DNA from: a virus
Virus record (IMG/VR): IMGVR_UViG_3300033233_000010
Location: 57,784-121,783 of that record
Length of the DNA: 64,000 nt
Direction: 5' to 3' (one strand)
Below the pieces are notes generated by a model. The model was not told where the DNA came from and ran no database searches. It saw only the letters and a list, made by a program, of their open reading frames with translations. Below are positions 9,801-17,988 of this stretch, piece by piece. A program made the translations under genes and the position numbers. Each line of letters begins with the position of its first letter. Position 1 is the stretch's first letter.

Positions 9801-12800
9801 TGTCACGGAACGAGGGGTTGGCCTCGAAGTGCTGCATCACACCGGTCACGCCGTTGTGGTCGGTCTCGACCCAGATGTGATCGGTCGCCCCGATGCCGAG
9901 GAGCTTCTGCAAGCGACCCGCTGCGGCTTCTCCGTGCGCGACGAACGGAGCCCCGGCATCCCCCTTGAACATCCAGGCGTGCGTCGCACCGGTCTTGAAC
10001 GTCTTGCCGGTCGGGTGGAAGTTCTTGTCTGTCGCGAGGAACGACTTGTCGTGGGCGCCGCCGCCGCCGAAGGCGCCCTTCTTCTTCCAGCCAGGATGCG
10101 TGAGCGGCGGGGGCGTCGGCCCCGAAGTCGGCTTGTCAGTGCTGATGAACTTGTCGAGCTGCTCCTTGGTCATCCCGATCGGATTCGACTCGGGCGTCTC
10201 GTCGGTGATCTCCGGTTCCGGTGCCGGAGTGGGCTCCGGCGCGATCGTCGGCGGCGGTGCGGTGGGCGTCGCCGGGAGGGCGGCCTTGACCTTCTTGAGC
10301 ATCGACTCGAAGAACTTCTTCTGCTTGGGCGAGGCGAAGTCGCCGCCCCACTTCTTCTGGACGAAGACCTTGTGGGCGATGTCGACGAACGAGGCGTGGT
10401 GCTCAGCGTTGAGCGTCCCGGCTGGAGCCGCCTTGATCATCGCGAGGTAGTCGTCGGGTTGGGCGGCTGGCGGATCGTGCGTCGTCGGCGATGGAGCAAC
10501 TCCCTCGGGCGCATGAGGTTTGGCGGCGGCGTCTTGGACCAGTTTCTTGATGAGGTCTTTGCTGACTCCGGTGACGCCAGCAGCGCCCCAGTCGTTCTTG
10601 AACTCGGCGTGGATCTTCGCCGCGACGCCAGCGAGCTTCCAATCGCTCGGCTCACCGCCCGCCGTCAGGTGCGCGCCTCCGGCCAGAGCTTCGGCAATCT
10701 TGTGGTCGAGGTGCTCCTTCTGCTGAGGTGTGAAGTGATGCGCACTCATGATCTTCTGGTGCTTCGTGTAGGCGAAGTGCGTGGGCGAGGCGGTCGTTGG
10801 AGGCGGAGCCGGCCCCTCGGCGGCTGGGTGCGGAGCTGGCGGCGCAGCGGGAGCCGGTTCGCTCGCAGCCTTTGCCGCGTGGGACGTGTGCCACACGGCC
10901 CAGAGGTCGTGGAGCCAGTGGTTCTGGTTGGTCCCGTAGAGCGTCGAGAACGGCTTGTGTGCTTCGAGCGCCGGCTTGATCACCGACTCGGCGGCTCCGG
11001 GAACGAACGTCCACTCGTCAGGAGTCTCCTTTTTGGCGCGCTCGTCCCAGTAGTTGAAGACCTGTGTCTTGAGCGCGCCGAGTGAAGGCACGGGCTTCTC
11101 GTCTTCCGGCGGCGTGGTCTCCTTCGCGACCTCGTCGGCCAGCCCCTTGAAGCCCTCCGGCGAGAGGTGCGCGATCCCCGAGTTTGCGATCGCAGCCACG
11201 AGATCGCCCTTGGAGGTGAACGCCTTCTTGGCGATCGCCTTGAGCATCTCCTTCTTGTCGGCGGAGAGTGCATCCCACGACTGATTCGTGTGGTTGGCCC
11301 AGGCGTTTCCGGCCACCATGTCAACGGCGGCCTGAGAGAGCGGCTTGCCGTTCTGGGCGAGGTGCTGCGCGAGGGCCGACTTGAACTCGTGCTGGTCCTT
11401 GTTGAGCGTCGCGTACTTGACCGCGAGCTGCTTCGCCGCCTGGTGAATCTCCTCCTTCTCCTGGTTCGAGTAGTCGGCGTAAGGCTTGGGCTTCTCCTTC
11501 GCGTTCTCGATCGACGAGTTGACGATGTCGAGCGTGGTCGAGGCGTCGGGGATCTTGCCGTACTTGTCGGCAGCGATCTTCTGGAGATCGTGGATCAGCT
11601 CGCCCTTGTCGACCGGCTCCTCGGCGTCGGACTTCCCCTTGATGAAGGTATCGGCCATCTTGGCAAGATGGGCGACGTGCTCTGGTTCGAGCTTGCCCAT
11701 CTCCTTCAGGTGCTCTTTGGCGATGTCGTGCGGGATCGCGTGGACCTCGTGCGCCGCGTTCTCGATACCCACATCCTTGAGCAGCTGCTTCGAGTGGGAC
11801 GGGAGCATTCCGTGAGCGGCTTCGCCCGCGTGCTTGAGAAGGTGCTCCTTCACCTTCTCCTTGAGCTTTTCGTGTTGGTCGGCTGAGAGTTGGGTCGACG
11901 GGCCCGGAGGAGGGGGCGGGGGCGGCGTCGGCTTGACCGTCGCAGCTTTGAACTTCTCCAGCGCTCCGGTCATCAGGGCGTGCGCATCGGCGTGCTTGAG
12001 CGGGATGCCGGCCTTGTCCAGTTCGAGCTTGAACTTGTCCAGTAGCTCCGGGCTCGGCTCGGCGGACTTGGCGTGGGTGACTGGCTTCTCAGCGATCACC
12101 TCGTTGGCGATCTTGCCGATCTTGTCCTTCTCCGTCGGTGTGTAGTCGGAGATGGCCCACGGATGGTGTCCGCTTGGGCCGGGCGCATCGGGGTCGACCT
12201 CCGGCTCGGGCGCCTTCGCCGGCTCCGCCGCTGCACCGAGCTTCGACGCCTTCATCGCGGCGTGCAGTTCGTGATCCACGTCGCCTGGGTGGAGCGGCAG
12301 ACCGGCCTTGGCGAGCTGCTTGTCGATCTCGTCCTTGGCCGCCAGGTAGGCTTGTTCCTTGCCGGCGACGCCGAGCCCGGCGTGCCCACCGGCGTCCATG
12401 ACGACCTTGTTCACGATGTCGGCGATCTTGTCCTGCGAGTCGGGGTTGTAGTCGCCGAGGCTTTGGGGCATCTTGGCCGGTTGGGCGACCTTCTCGGGCA
12501 CTTTCGCCGTTTGGGTCTTCTGAGAGGCGGCGTGCGCCACGTCTCCAGCGACTTGGCTCGAAATGTGGAGGCCGAGGGCATCGGCGGCGTATTGCTTGAG
12601 CTTGCCGATCGCTTCGACACCGAAGTGGGTGGTGTGCGCGATCGACGCGGCATAGGCGTCGAGAGCTTCCTTCTCGTGCGTGGTGAGCCCGCCGACGGTC
12701 GCAACCGACTCTGGCTCGTCCTTGGGGCCTTGGGGCTTCTCGGGCTCCTTCTCAGGCTTTGTCTCCGGCTTGGCCGGCGGCTTGGAGACGTGTTTCAACA

Positions 12801-13578
12801 CCTCACTCGCCGCGCCGCCAGCAATGGAGATGCCCTTCTTCGAGAGGGCGTCCATGAAGCCGTGGTGGTCGCTCGGATGAAACGCCGCGGCGGTGTCGAT
12901 AACCGTCTTCTTCTGACCGATGGTGAGTCCTTCCAGACCGGCGGCAGAGATAGCCTTGTGGTAGTAGACGAGCTGCTCAGGTTCCTTGGGCTTCTCGGGC
13001 GCCTTCTCGGGCTCTTGCTCCGGCTCCTCCTCGGGTTCCTCCTCGGGTTCCTTCCCAGGCGCCTTGCCCGCGGCGTGCCCAGGATGCTTCACCTCGGCGT
13101 GCGGGTCGTGCGGAACCTCGAAGTGGTGCTCGGTCCCGGCGTGAACGAGGTGGCCCTTCTCGTGGTGGAACTCGATGTCGGCAAGTGGCGGGTGAGCCTC
13201 GTTCGAGCCCGAGTGGACGATCTGGTGATGCTTCTCGGCGTGTCCGGCGTGAACGTCGCCAAAGGCGGTGAGCTTGTCGGTGTCGGGGTGCTTCTTGCCG
13301 TACTTCTTGGAGAACTCCGACAGCATCTTCCAGCGCGTAGTGGTGAAGTTGAGCCACGCGGTCGCAGTCTGGACGCGAAGTTTCTGACACTCGTGCGCGT
13401 ACGTGCCCGGCGTCAGCTGGCTGAGCTTCGCGATGGCGGCGTTGAGGTTCTTGCGACGCGTCGTGATCGCGGCGAGAGCGCGCTTCAGCTCGATCGGGTT
13501 CGCCTGTTTCGGCGGAACGTTGGCCGGCGGACCTTTCGCCGGAGGGCAGTTGATCTCCATCAAGAGACGGTTCAACAC
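6889..13578 (-). CDS. Giant multidomain virion-type protein with kinase-like domain
   Basis: A 2229-residue protein with a GTG start behind TAGGAG. Residues about 180-1130 are many helical modules of 60-75 residues, joined by Pro/Glu/Lys/Ala linkers. Residues about 1160-1440 look like a PI3/4-kinase or HipA-type kinase fold: a candidate lysine in HAWMFKGDAGAPF, a catalytic-loop-like DDYDDHNGNF, and VDHGQAARF in the place of the metal-binding DFG motif. A long charged helical section follows. The C-terminal 170 residues (INMGGIYATEKRAHIGLGVY, VQSGGANDIFLF) resemble, from memory, C-terminal domains of actinophage minor head proteins proposed to be ADP-ribosyltransferases; that match is uncertain. 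It lies two genes downstream of terminase, a usual place for portal or minor head proteins, and may be injected. Confidence 0.75.
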   Translation of the reverse strand: MLNRLLMEINCPPAKGPPANVPPKQANPIELKRALAAITTRRKNLNAAIAKLSQLTPGTYAHECQKLRVQTATAWLNFTTTRWKMLSEFSKKYGKKHPDTDKLTAFGDVHAGHAEKHHQIVHSGSNEAHPPLADIEFHHEKGHLVHAGTEHHFEVPHDPHAEVKHPGHAAGKAPGKEPEEEPEEEPEQEPEKAPEKPKEPEQLVYYHKAISAAGLEGLTIGQKKTVIDTAAAFHPSDHHGFMDALSKKGISIAGGAASEVLKHVSKPPAKPETKPEKEPEKPQGPKDEPESVATVGGLTTHEKEALDAYAASIAHTTHFGVEAIGKLKQYAADALGLHISSQVAGDVAHAASQKTQTAKVPEKVAQPAKMPQSLGDYNPDSQDKIADIVNKVVMDAGGHAGLGVAGKEQAYLAAKDEIDKQLAKAGLPLHPGDVDHELHAAMKASKLGAAAEPAKAPEPEVDPDAPGPSGHHPWAISDYTPTEKDKIGKIANEVIAEKPVTHAKSAEPSPELLDKFKLELDKAGIPLKHADAHALMTGALEKFKAATVKPTPPPPPPPGPSTQLSADQHEKLKEKVKEHLLKHAGEAAHGMLPSHSKQLLKDVGIENAAHEVHAIPHDIAKEHLKEMGKLEPEHVAHLAKMADTFIKGKSDAEEPVDKGELIHDLQKIAADKYGKIPDASTTLDIVNSSIENAKEKPKPYADYSNQEKEEIHQAAKQLAVKYATLNKDQHEFKSALAQHLAQNGKPLSQAAVDMVAGNAWANHTNQSWDALSADKKEMLKAIAKKAFTSKGDLVAAIANSGIAHLSPEGFKGLADEVAKETTPPEDEKPVPSLGALKTQVFNYWDERAKKETPDEWTFVPGAAESVIKPALEAHKPFSTLYGTNQNHWLHDLWAVWHTSHAAKAASEPAPAAPPAPHPAAEGPAPPPTTASPTHFAYTKHQKIMSAHHFTPQQKEHLDHKIAEALAGGAHLTAGGEPSDWKLAGVAAKIHAEFKNDWGAAGVTGVSKDLIKKLVQDAAAKPHAPEGVAPSPTTHDPPAAQPDDYLAMIKAAPAGTLNAEHHASFVDIAHKVFVQKKWGGDFASPKQKKFFESMLKKVKAALPATPTAPPPTIAPEPTPAPEPEITDETPESNPIGMTKEQLDKFISTDKPTSGPTPPPLTHPGWKKKGAFGGGGAHDKSFLATDKNFHPTGKTFKTGATHAWMFKGDAGAPFVAHGEAAAGRLQKLLGIGATDHIWVETDHNGVTGVMQHFEANPSFRDNGEHEPWKTHVHKDKIAKQLQKAVIANWLNDDYDDHNGNFVADDKGNVTPVDHGQAARFFDSSMTLTKKLKWEAPSPTVKGFQSVSQDQGKGFPGRMLRDWSDGEDIALMPLTSPEFESVIARAESIPSDTYKKMWKPYAEGSVQKFGAVAGYSAVKSDQTVDGFLDGMDARRKKIRSEVGDFYAQLAKQRAASLKAKGDARPISAIESEVRDQMGIDEFLQGKPVVAKVDKKALAAATEPGPPHNWLDPKLPTMSQIPDDHVRVKQGHAGVDLMVGGQDVKDGRLQMFHLGNNTMATFILDTGARTKLESRLPGAAGGASAIAAPEPPDIQPFEPPPKPTFSAKGGDFHKKIIGAAGDTSSATKTLPDGTVVPVTKIEKYVYKHFKEGAGGVKYHYLKQGIDAASAAAQSADPVEKAAGEHYLSEFNRLGHLAPDGSYALKAASEIPTDEQEIKRFEPAKAHLAAQKKAKANVEAAHAQAVETAKAAWEEKKTKAEADYQKSLKKYEDDTKAADADAVKAGKLAATKLSYYPVPEAKLKSNPAGDNLVSKEATWDGTFGKPFDKDENEMDTYQLDLTDAVTGVAVAGGKLAPTKRLLVHYVPGHMGHGSKRKYPARGGTVRVQFPEGATKEQIADYTKKVAHILGTDIRPADEKDHELTYLRRMAWLRRIEGYGVGSVKLADEPSGSAEKKIEWWVDKFKQTPTAAGRGPLGYDPRYEPERTANGKLKTAAGQAVYKKNADGSNKRNANYQPLAHDSGEGRAAFNRFDVTGEEMKKWMDDGLTLSKASLTYGKEKESLLSMINMGGIYATEKRAHIGLGVYGKALGGISPGADVQSGGANDIFLFISKVKHDSGWAQFDPRLLLETSAWHHKGDNYGTKVDYSHGQVSNRTGSVQENRMVCVAEAVAAASASGPSKEVMVGDRISFWKWLAQLNLSKYDIDPKPVIEKLKAAGITHAGPDKRPLEEVIK

Positions 13579-13587
13579 GAGAGGCTC

Positions 13588-13893
13588 CTAGTCGTCATCG
13601 AGAGAACGCCGGAGATCGAGCGGAAGCTGCGTCTTGAGGGGTCGTCTTGTCGGAGTCGAAGGTTCGCGCCTCGCCTTCGCCTCGCCCATCGGCTTCGCCT
13701 TCACGATCCGAGCAAAGACCGACCGATGGCACTCGAACGTCTCGAACTGCCGCCCACAAGTCAAGCACTCTCGGATGCGCATCTTGAGGTCGCCGAAGTC
13801 AAAGCCAGGCGGGCCACCCATCTGCTCCATCTGGATCAGAGTCTTCTTGACGCGCGACTCGACGGTTCCACAGCTGGGATTAGGACACTTCAT
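13588..13893 (-). CDS. NrdR-like zinc-ribbon protein without ATP-cone
   Basis: A 101-residue protein. MKCPNPSCGTVESRV and, 25 residues later, RIRECLTCGRQFETFECHR form a four-cysteine zinc ribbon. It is very like the N-terminal domain of the NrdR regulator of ribonucleotide reductase genes (CPxC...SR...RRRECxxCGxRFTTFE). The ATP-cone domain of NrdR is absent and replaced by a short basic tail that includes PTRRPLKTQ. It could be a DNA-binding regulator or a structural zinc protein. Its start overlaps the previous stop as ATGA, next to terminase. Confidence 0.65.
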   Translation of the reverse strand: MKCPNPSCGTVESRVKKTLIQMEQMGGPPGFDFGDLKMRIRECLTCGRQFETFECHRSVFARIVKAKPMGEAKARREPSTPTRRPLKTQLPLDLRRSLDDD

Positions 13894-14228
13894 CGGCTGC
13901 GCAGCCTTCCCACTCCGAAGCGCTTCTCCGGTGCGGTACGATGCACTGGACGCGGGCCGGTCTGGGGGCGATGGTCCTTCAACGACTGGGCGACACGCCC
14001 GTGGTAGAGATGGCGCTGACGCCGGTTGTACTTGGCGCGCTCGAAGCGTCGCCCGGAGAAGCGGTCGACGATCTTGCGGAGTCGGTTCGTGATCGCATCC
14101 GCCTTGTGCGGCTCGACCACGCTCTCGGCCACATCATCGCCCACGCCATCGGTAACGATGACCCCGCCGGAGGGCGATGCCTCGATGGTGAGGAGCGGGC
14201 GTCTGGCGAGTTTCAGCGGATAATGCAC
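13890..14228 (-). CDS. Hypothetical basic protein downstream of terminase
   Basis: A 112-residue protein. The start was placed at a GTG (14228), preceded by GGAGAGGA at good spacing and overlapping the end of the terminase gene by 16 bp. The first residues are MHYPLKLARRPLLTIEAS, with another copy of the RRPL motif. The remainder is rich in Arg, His and Lys (RLRKIVDRFSGRRFERAKYN), which suggests nucleic-acid contact. Family unknown. It is coupled by ATGA to the zinc-ribbon gene that follows. Confidence 0.55.
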   Translation of the reverse strand: MHYPLKLARRPLLTIEASPSGGVIVTDGVGDDVAESVVEPHKADAITNRLRKIVDRFSGRRFERAKYNRRQRHLYHGRVAQSLKDHRPQTGPRPVHRTAPEKRFGVGRLRSR

Positions 14229-16231
14229 GCCGGGTAGTCCTCTCCGTCGTTTGTGGGCTTCTTCGGAGCCGCGGGAAGCTCGTCGAAGCCGTCGTCCTCG
14301 TCGTGCCACTCAACGTGTCCGCCGCTGGACCACTGCGCGGTGCCAGTCACCTTCCGATCGGCGACCGACGTTCCGAGCTGCGGCCCAAGGGGGCCGCCTC
14401 CTCGCATGTGCTCGGTGATGTAGTAGACCACGCCGGCAAGCCCATCAGCGAGATCCTTGCTTCCCTTGGGACCGTGCCGCACCTTGTTCGCGCCGGTGTC
14501 GAACTCTAGTTCGCGCAGCTCCTTGTCGAGCCCTTCGTGCCACGGGCAGACGATGCGCTGTTCGTAGATCGCTTGCCGAAGCATGAGGTAGGGCCGAAGC
14601 CGCGCCACGCGCTCCCCAACCTCCTCGACCCTGAGCCCTCGGCGCTTGAACATCTGGAGGTTCGGCGGTCCGCAGAACTGGTCCATCGACATCGACCGGA
14701 TCGGGTAGCCTTCCGAGATCATGCGAAGGACGACACCGCGAACCTCGCCCTGGTCGATGTCGCCGCCGTCTGGCGAGCAGATACGGAGCACGCCGTCGAC
14801 GTGGATGACCGGTGCCTCCTCGGGGATCTTCTCGCCAGTCTCGGGGTCCGTGCGATGGACCGGAACTGAGCCGGCCTGGTGTGCAACGACGAGACCGGTA
14901 GCGTAGCCGTTCACGCTCATGTCGATGTGCCCGTGGCGGATCGCGCCCGCGCAACAGACGGGAACCGAATCGCCGCGGGCGTTCTTCGTCATCACGTCGT
15001 TCCACCGGATGCTGAGAATCTGACCGGTAATCCACTCCGGGGCTTTGAACGGGTTGGGCTTCTGCTTGTCGAAGATCAGGTCGATCGCCGAGCGACGCGT
15101 GATGAAGAGGCGCCCAACGAAATCGGTCGCGATACCGGCGATGTCGCGCGTGGCGCCGTCGGGGTCATTACGAAACTCGTCGATGTAGTCCTGGGGGAAC
15201 TCGAAGACGAGTGAGCCGGGCGGAGCGACAGCGGTCGGGTCTTCGAGAACCTTGCAGCGCCCCTCCTTCGGGGAAACCGCGCACCGGTACCACTGCTGCT
15301 CCTTGAAGGGCTCGGGGTGGACGTTCCAGATGGCGTAGTCGCGGACGAAGACGCCCTTGTTGTTCTCTTTGATCGCCGTCTTGATCCGGTGCTCGGTGAA
15401 GTCGGCTGTAGCTCGCTTCGACGAGACGAGCATGACCATGCCCTTGACGCCGTGCCGCTTGTAGCGCGCCTTCACGCGGCGGGCGAGGGCGTTGTAGATC
15501 ATTGTCGCCTTATCCTCGGCCTTGGACGAGGCCGAGCCGGTCGTAACCTTCCCTTCGCCGAGGAAGTTCGTCTCGTCCACGATCGCAAAGATCACGTTAA
15601 GTCCAAGCGCTGCTGCGTCTTGCGAAGCTCCACCGACGATGTAGATACCCTTCTTCTTGAAGCGCACCTCCTCCATCGTCTCCTCGTACTTGCCCTTGAA
15701 CCACGGGGCGAGTGCGAGCTTCTTGCAGATACCACCGAAGACGACTCGCCGGGCCGAGGCGACGGTACGCGAAATCGGAACGATGTGGATGGGCTCGCCC
15801 GCGGCGAGACCGAGCGTGTGCTGCGGGTTCCGCAGGCAGCTCAGCTCGTAGATCATCCGCATGCACGCGGTCGTGGCGAAGAAGTCCTTACCCCAACCTA
15901 TTGCACCAGTTAGGATCGCTTCGTGGTAGTCGCCCTCGAACAGCTCCGTGAGGTCTTCGCGGAGCTGCGGGTACATATCGGTGCCCGTCTCGCCGATCAG
16001 ATCCTCATTGAGAATCCAGTCGCGAACGGGCATCGGCTGTTCTTCCCAGTCGACTGAGGCGACATCTTCGACGAGCATCGACTTGCCCGTCGTCTGCCAC
16101 TCGACGATCGCCTTCTGGAGAAGAAGCCTTTCGGCTGGCGAGAGGGCAGCAACGCGTTCGTCGGTCGACTCACGCCGCTCCTGCGCCGACCGGACGCTGC
16201 GCCAGCGACCGCCGTCTTGGATGATCGGCAT
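14213..16231 (-). CDS. terL: Terminase large subunit
   Basis: A 672-residue DNA-packaging motor. The ATPase half has a Walker A-like motif AIGWGKDFFAT (about residue 112) and Walker B NVIFAIVDETNF (about 212). A coupling-motif-like VMLVSSKRAT follows. The nuclease half has an RNase-H-like set of acidic residues in HIDMSVNGYATGLVV (about 433), SMDQFCG and KDLADGLAG (about 592). It is expected to cut concatemeric DNA and pump it into the prohead through the portal. It lies 3 bp after the small-subunit candidate and upstream of the putative minor-head genes, the usual order. The length is at the large end for the family. Confidence 0.92.
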   Translation of the reverse strand: MPIIQDGGRWRSVRSAQERRESTDERVAALSPAERLLLQKAIVEWQTTGKSMLVEDVASVDWEEQPMPVRDWILNEDLIGETGTDMYPQLREDLTELFEGDYHEAILTGAIGWGKDFFATTACMRMIYELSCLRNPQHTLGLAAGEPIHIVPISRTVASARRVVFGGICKKLALAPWFKGKYEETMEEVRFKKKGIYIVGGASQDAAALGLNVIFAIVDETNFLGEGKVTTGSASSKAEDKATMIYNALARRVKARYKRHGVKGMVMLVSSKRATADFTEHRIKTAIKENNKGVFVRDYAIWNVHPEPFKEQQWYRCAVSPKEGRCKVLEDPTAVAPPGSLVFEFPQDYIDEFRNDPDGATRDIAGIATDFVGRLFITRRSAIDLIFDKQKPNPFKAPEWITGQILSIRWNDVMTKNARGDSVPVCCAGAIRHGHIDMSVNGYATGLVVAHQAGSVPVHRTDPETGEKIPEEAPVIHVDGVLRICSPDGGDIDQGEVRGVVLRMISEGYPIRSMSMDQFCGPPNLQMFKRRGLRVEEVGERVARLRPYLMLRQAIYEQRIVCPWHEGLDKELRELEFDTGANKVRHGPKGSKDLADGLAGVVYYITEHMRGGGPLGPQLGTSVADRKVTGTAQWSSGGHVEWHDEDDGFDELPAAPKKPTNDGEDYPACIIR

Positions 16232-16234
16232 TGG

Positions 16235-16939
16235 TTACTCCGCGACGATGTCGGCGCTGTCGTCGAGGTCGGCGAGTTGCAGCGCCTCGTCACTCGTCGG
16301 CGCGGGGGCGTCGACGTGACTCGGGTTCATCGGGAGTCCGAGCGTCTCCTTGTCGGCAAGCCCTTCGGTCTTGATCATCGAGAGAAACGCATCGGTGACT
16401 CGGCGGCGCGACTTCGGGTCCTCGAAGACGGCGGCCTCGGGGCCGTAGCGCGCGGCGAAGTTGATCGTGACCTTGGGCGCGCTCTCCTTCTCGTGACCGA
16501 CCTTCGGAAGATAGCCGGCGTCGGCGAGCACCTTGTGGCGGTAGACGAGCATGTTGCCCGACACCTGGAGGAAGCGCGCCTTGAAGGCTCCGTTGGAGCA
16601 GGCGACGTGTTCGACGTAGGCATCTTCGGCCAGCTTCATCAGCCGCTTGGCCGTCATGCCCACATCCATCGCGGCTTGCTTCGGGTCTCGCTTGAGATCC
16701 TCGGTGTCCTGCCCGAGCCGCTTCTCCCACCAGTCGAGATCGCGCTGGATCGTCTTGGTGGAGACCTTGAAGCGGTTGGCGATGTCGTCGACCGACTGGC
16801 CGCAGCAGAGCATCTCCCAGACACCGTTGCGCCGCTGTTCGATGGCTCGACGGTACCAACGCGGCTTGCCGCCGCTCGTCGGTGTGATCGAGGTCGGCGT
16901 GATGGGAGTTGTGGAAGCGTTCGCGGTCGGATTGGACAC
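16235..16939 (-). CDS. terS: Putative terminase small subunit (HTH)
   Basis: A 234-residue protein with a GTG start. After a Thr/Pro-rich N-terminus, residues about 30-75 form a helix-turn-helix (MLCCGQSVDDIANRFKVSTK), as found in small terminase subunits and resolvase-like DNA binders. A helical middle (QAAMDVGMTAKRLMKLAEDA) could form the oligomerisation core. The position directly before terL with a 3 bp gap supports a role in recognising the packaging site. No direct match beyond the HTH was seen, so the name rests on context. Confidence 0.65.
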   Translation of the reverse strand: MSNPTANASTTPITPTSITPTSGGKPRWYRRAIEQRRNGVWEMLCCGQSVDDIANRFKVSTKTIQRDLDWWEKRLGQDTEDLKRDPKQAAMDVGMTAKRLMKLAEDAYVEHVACSNGAFKARFLQVSGNMLVYRHKVLADAGYLPKVGHEKESAPKVTINFAARYGPEAAVFEDPKSRRRVTDAFLSMIKTEGLADKETLGLPMNPSHVDAPAPTSDEALQLADLDDSADIVAE

Positions 16940-16954
16940 GGCTGAACCCTTATC

Positions 16955-16970
16955 CGGCGCTCAGGCGCCG
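16955..16970. promoter_or_regulatory. GC-rich hairpin before the small terminase gene
   Basis: A perfect 6-bp inverted repeat CGGCGC / GCGCCG with a four-base loop lies 16 bp upstream of the GTG start of the putative terS. There is no U-run in either direction, so it is not a typical terminator. It may affect translation or message stability. Confidence 0.3.
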
Positions 16971-16980
16971 TCCCTCAGCC

Positions 16981-17006
16981 TAACACCGACCCGTAAGTCT
17001 TGTCAG
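16981..17006 (-). promoter_or_regulatory. Candidate promoter for the terminase operon
   Basis: On the minus strand CTGACA lies 17 bp before a weak -10 (TTAGGC or TAGGCT). The core CTGACAAGACTTACGG is shared, with small changes, with sequences near 52060 and 21560. The -35 part overlaps the stop of the preceding sigma-like gene. The -10 match is poor, so this is only a candidate. Confidence 0.3.
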
Positions 17007-17986
17007 CTCCTAGCTCCCATCGCCAGTGTTCCACGACGCGACCCGGCTCGGTGGATCAGGTCTTCGGCCAGCAGAAACGCCTTGTCGAAGACCCCGGACT
17101 GGATCGCTTCGTCGCAGGCCGACTTGAACTGCCCGAGGGTCGTGTGGAACGCGGAAGATGCCGTCTCGCGTGAGTGGCCGGTCGGGATCAGCGCGTTCAG
17201 GGCCTTGTCGCCGCAGAACTGCTTGAGGAACCGATCGCGGATGCGCTTGGCGTGGACTTGCCTCGACTTGTCCTGCATCTCCGGCCAGACCTCCGCCGCA
17301 AGTTTGGCCGCGCGTCCGGCGCCCGCGCCGGTGCCAGTGATGTCACGAAGATCCTCTCCGCTGCCGATGAGCCTCTGGAGGAAATCGCGCTCCTTGTCGC
17401 CGAGCTTGGCACTCGTCATCGCCTGGTCGAGCGCCATGTGGACGATCTTCTTCTCGTCGTCGTTGAGCCCGGTCGTCTTGCCGGTCGGTTCGCCGAACCG
17501 CTGACCAGCGCTGGCCGCCGTGGGATCGACCTCGCCGGCTTCCGGGTCGGCTCCGATCGACTTCGCCTTCAGCTTGTAGCGCTTCTGCTTGACCTCGCCC
17601 GTCTCGGGGTCAACGACGGTACCTTTGGCCGATGGCCCGGCCTTGGCTGCACGAGACTTGTTGCTCACGGCATTCCGCACGGCTCGCATGAGGTAGCCGG
17701 TCAAGCCCTGCGGCGTCGTGACGTTGGCGTGCCCCATCTCGCCCGACATGATCTTGACGAGCACGTCGTGGACGGCTTCCTCCGCGTCTTCGGGCGACTT
17801 CGTACGCGAGTTGGCGACGCGCAGGAGCGACGGCATGTAGTGGGTGTAGAGCTTGGCGAACGCGTTGCGGTCACCGGCGAGCGCGGACTGGAAGGCGGCA
17901 TGAAGCTCGGGATTGTCTTCGAGGAGCTTCTGGCTCGGTCCCCGCAGAAGATCGAGCGCCGCCCAGACAGCTTCGACGATGAGCAC
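17003..17986 (-). CDS. Sigma-70 family-like protein (ECF-type region 2)
   Basis: A 327-residue protein with a GTG start (17986) behind GGAGG, directly after the stop of the ParB-like gene. Residues about 38-75 (DRNAFAKLYTHYMPSLLRVA, SPEDAEEAVHDVLVKIM) match sigma-70 region 2, and GLTGYLMRAVRNAVSNKSRA fits region 2.4. A basic, low-complexity linker follows. Near residue 190 DKERDFLQRLIG and a later basic helix could be a diverged region 4. It probably redirects host RNA polymerase to phage promoters. The factor's promoter set is unknown; see the GGTAGAA elements. Confidence 0.6.
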   Translation of the reverse strand: MLIVEAVWAALDLLRGPSQKLLEDNPELHAAFQSALAGDRNAFAKLYTHYMPSLLRVANSRTKSPEDAEEAVHDVLVKIMSGEMGHANVTTPQGLTGYLMRAVRNAVSNKSRAAKAGPSAKGTVVDPETGEVKQKRYKLKAKSIGADPEAGEVDPTAASAGQRFGEPTGKTTGLNDDEKKIVHMALDQAMTSAKLGDKERDFLQRLIGSGEDLRDITGTGAGAGRAAKLAAEVWPEMQDKSRQVHAKRIRDRFLKQFCGDKALNALIPTGHSRETASSAFHTTLGQFKSACDEAIQSGVFDKAFLLAEDLIHRAGSRRGTLAMGARS

Positions 17987-17988
17987 GA

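Noticed and set aside
12073-14007. A 644-residue plus-strand open frame
   Set aside because: Antisense to the giant protein and zinc-ribbon gene; leucine/arginine-rich shadow composition.
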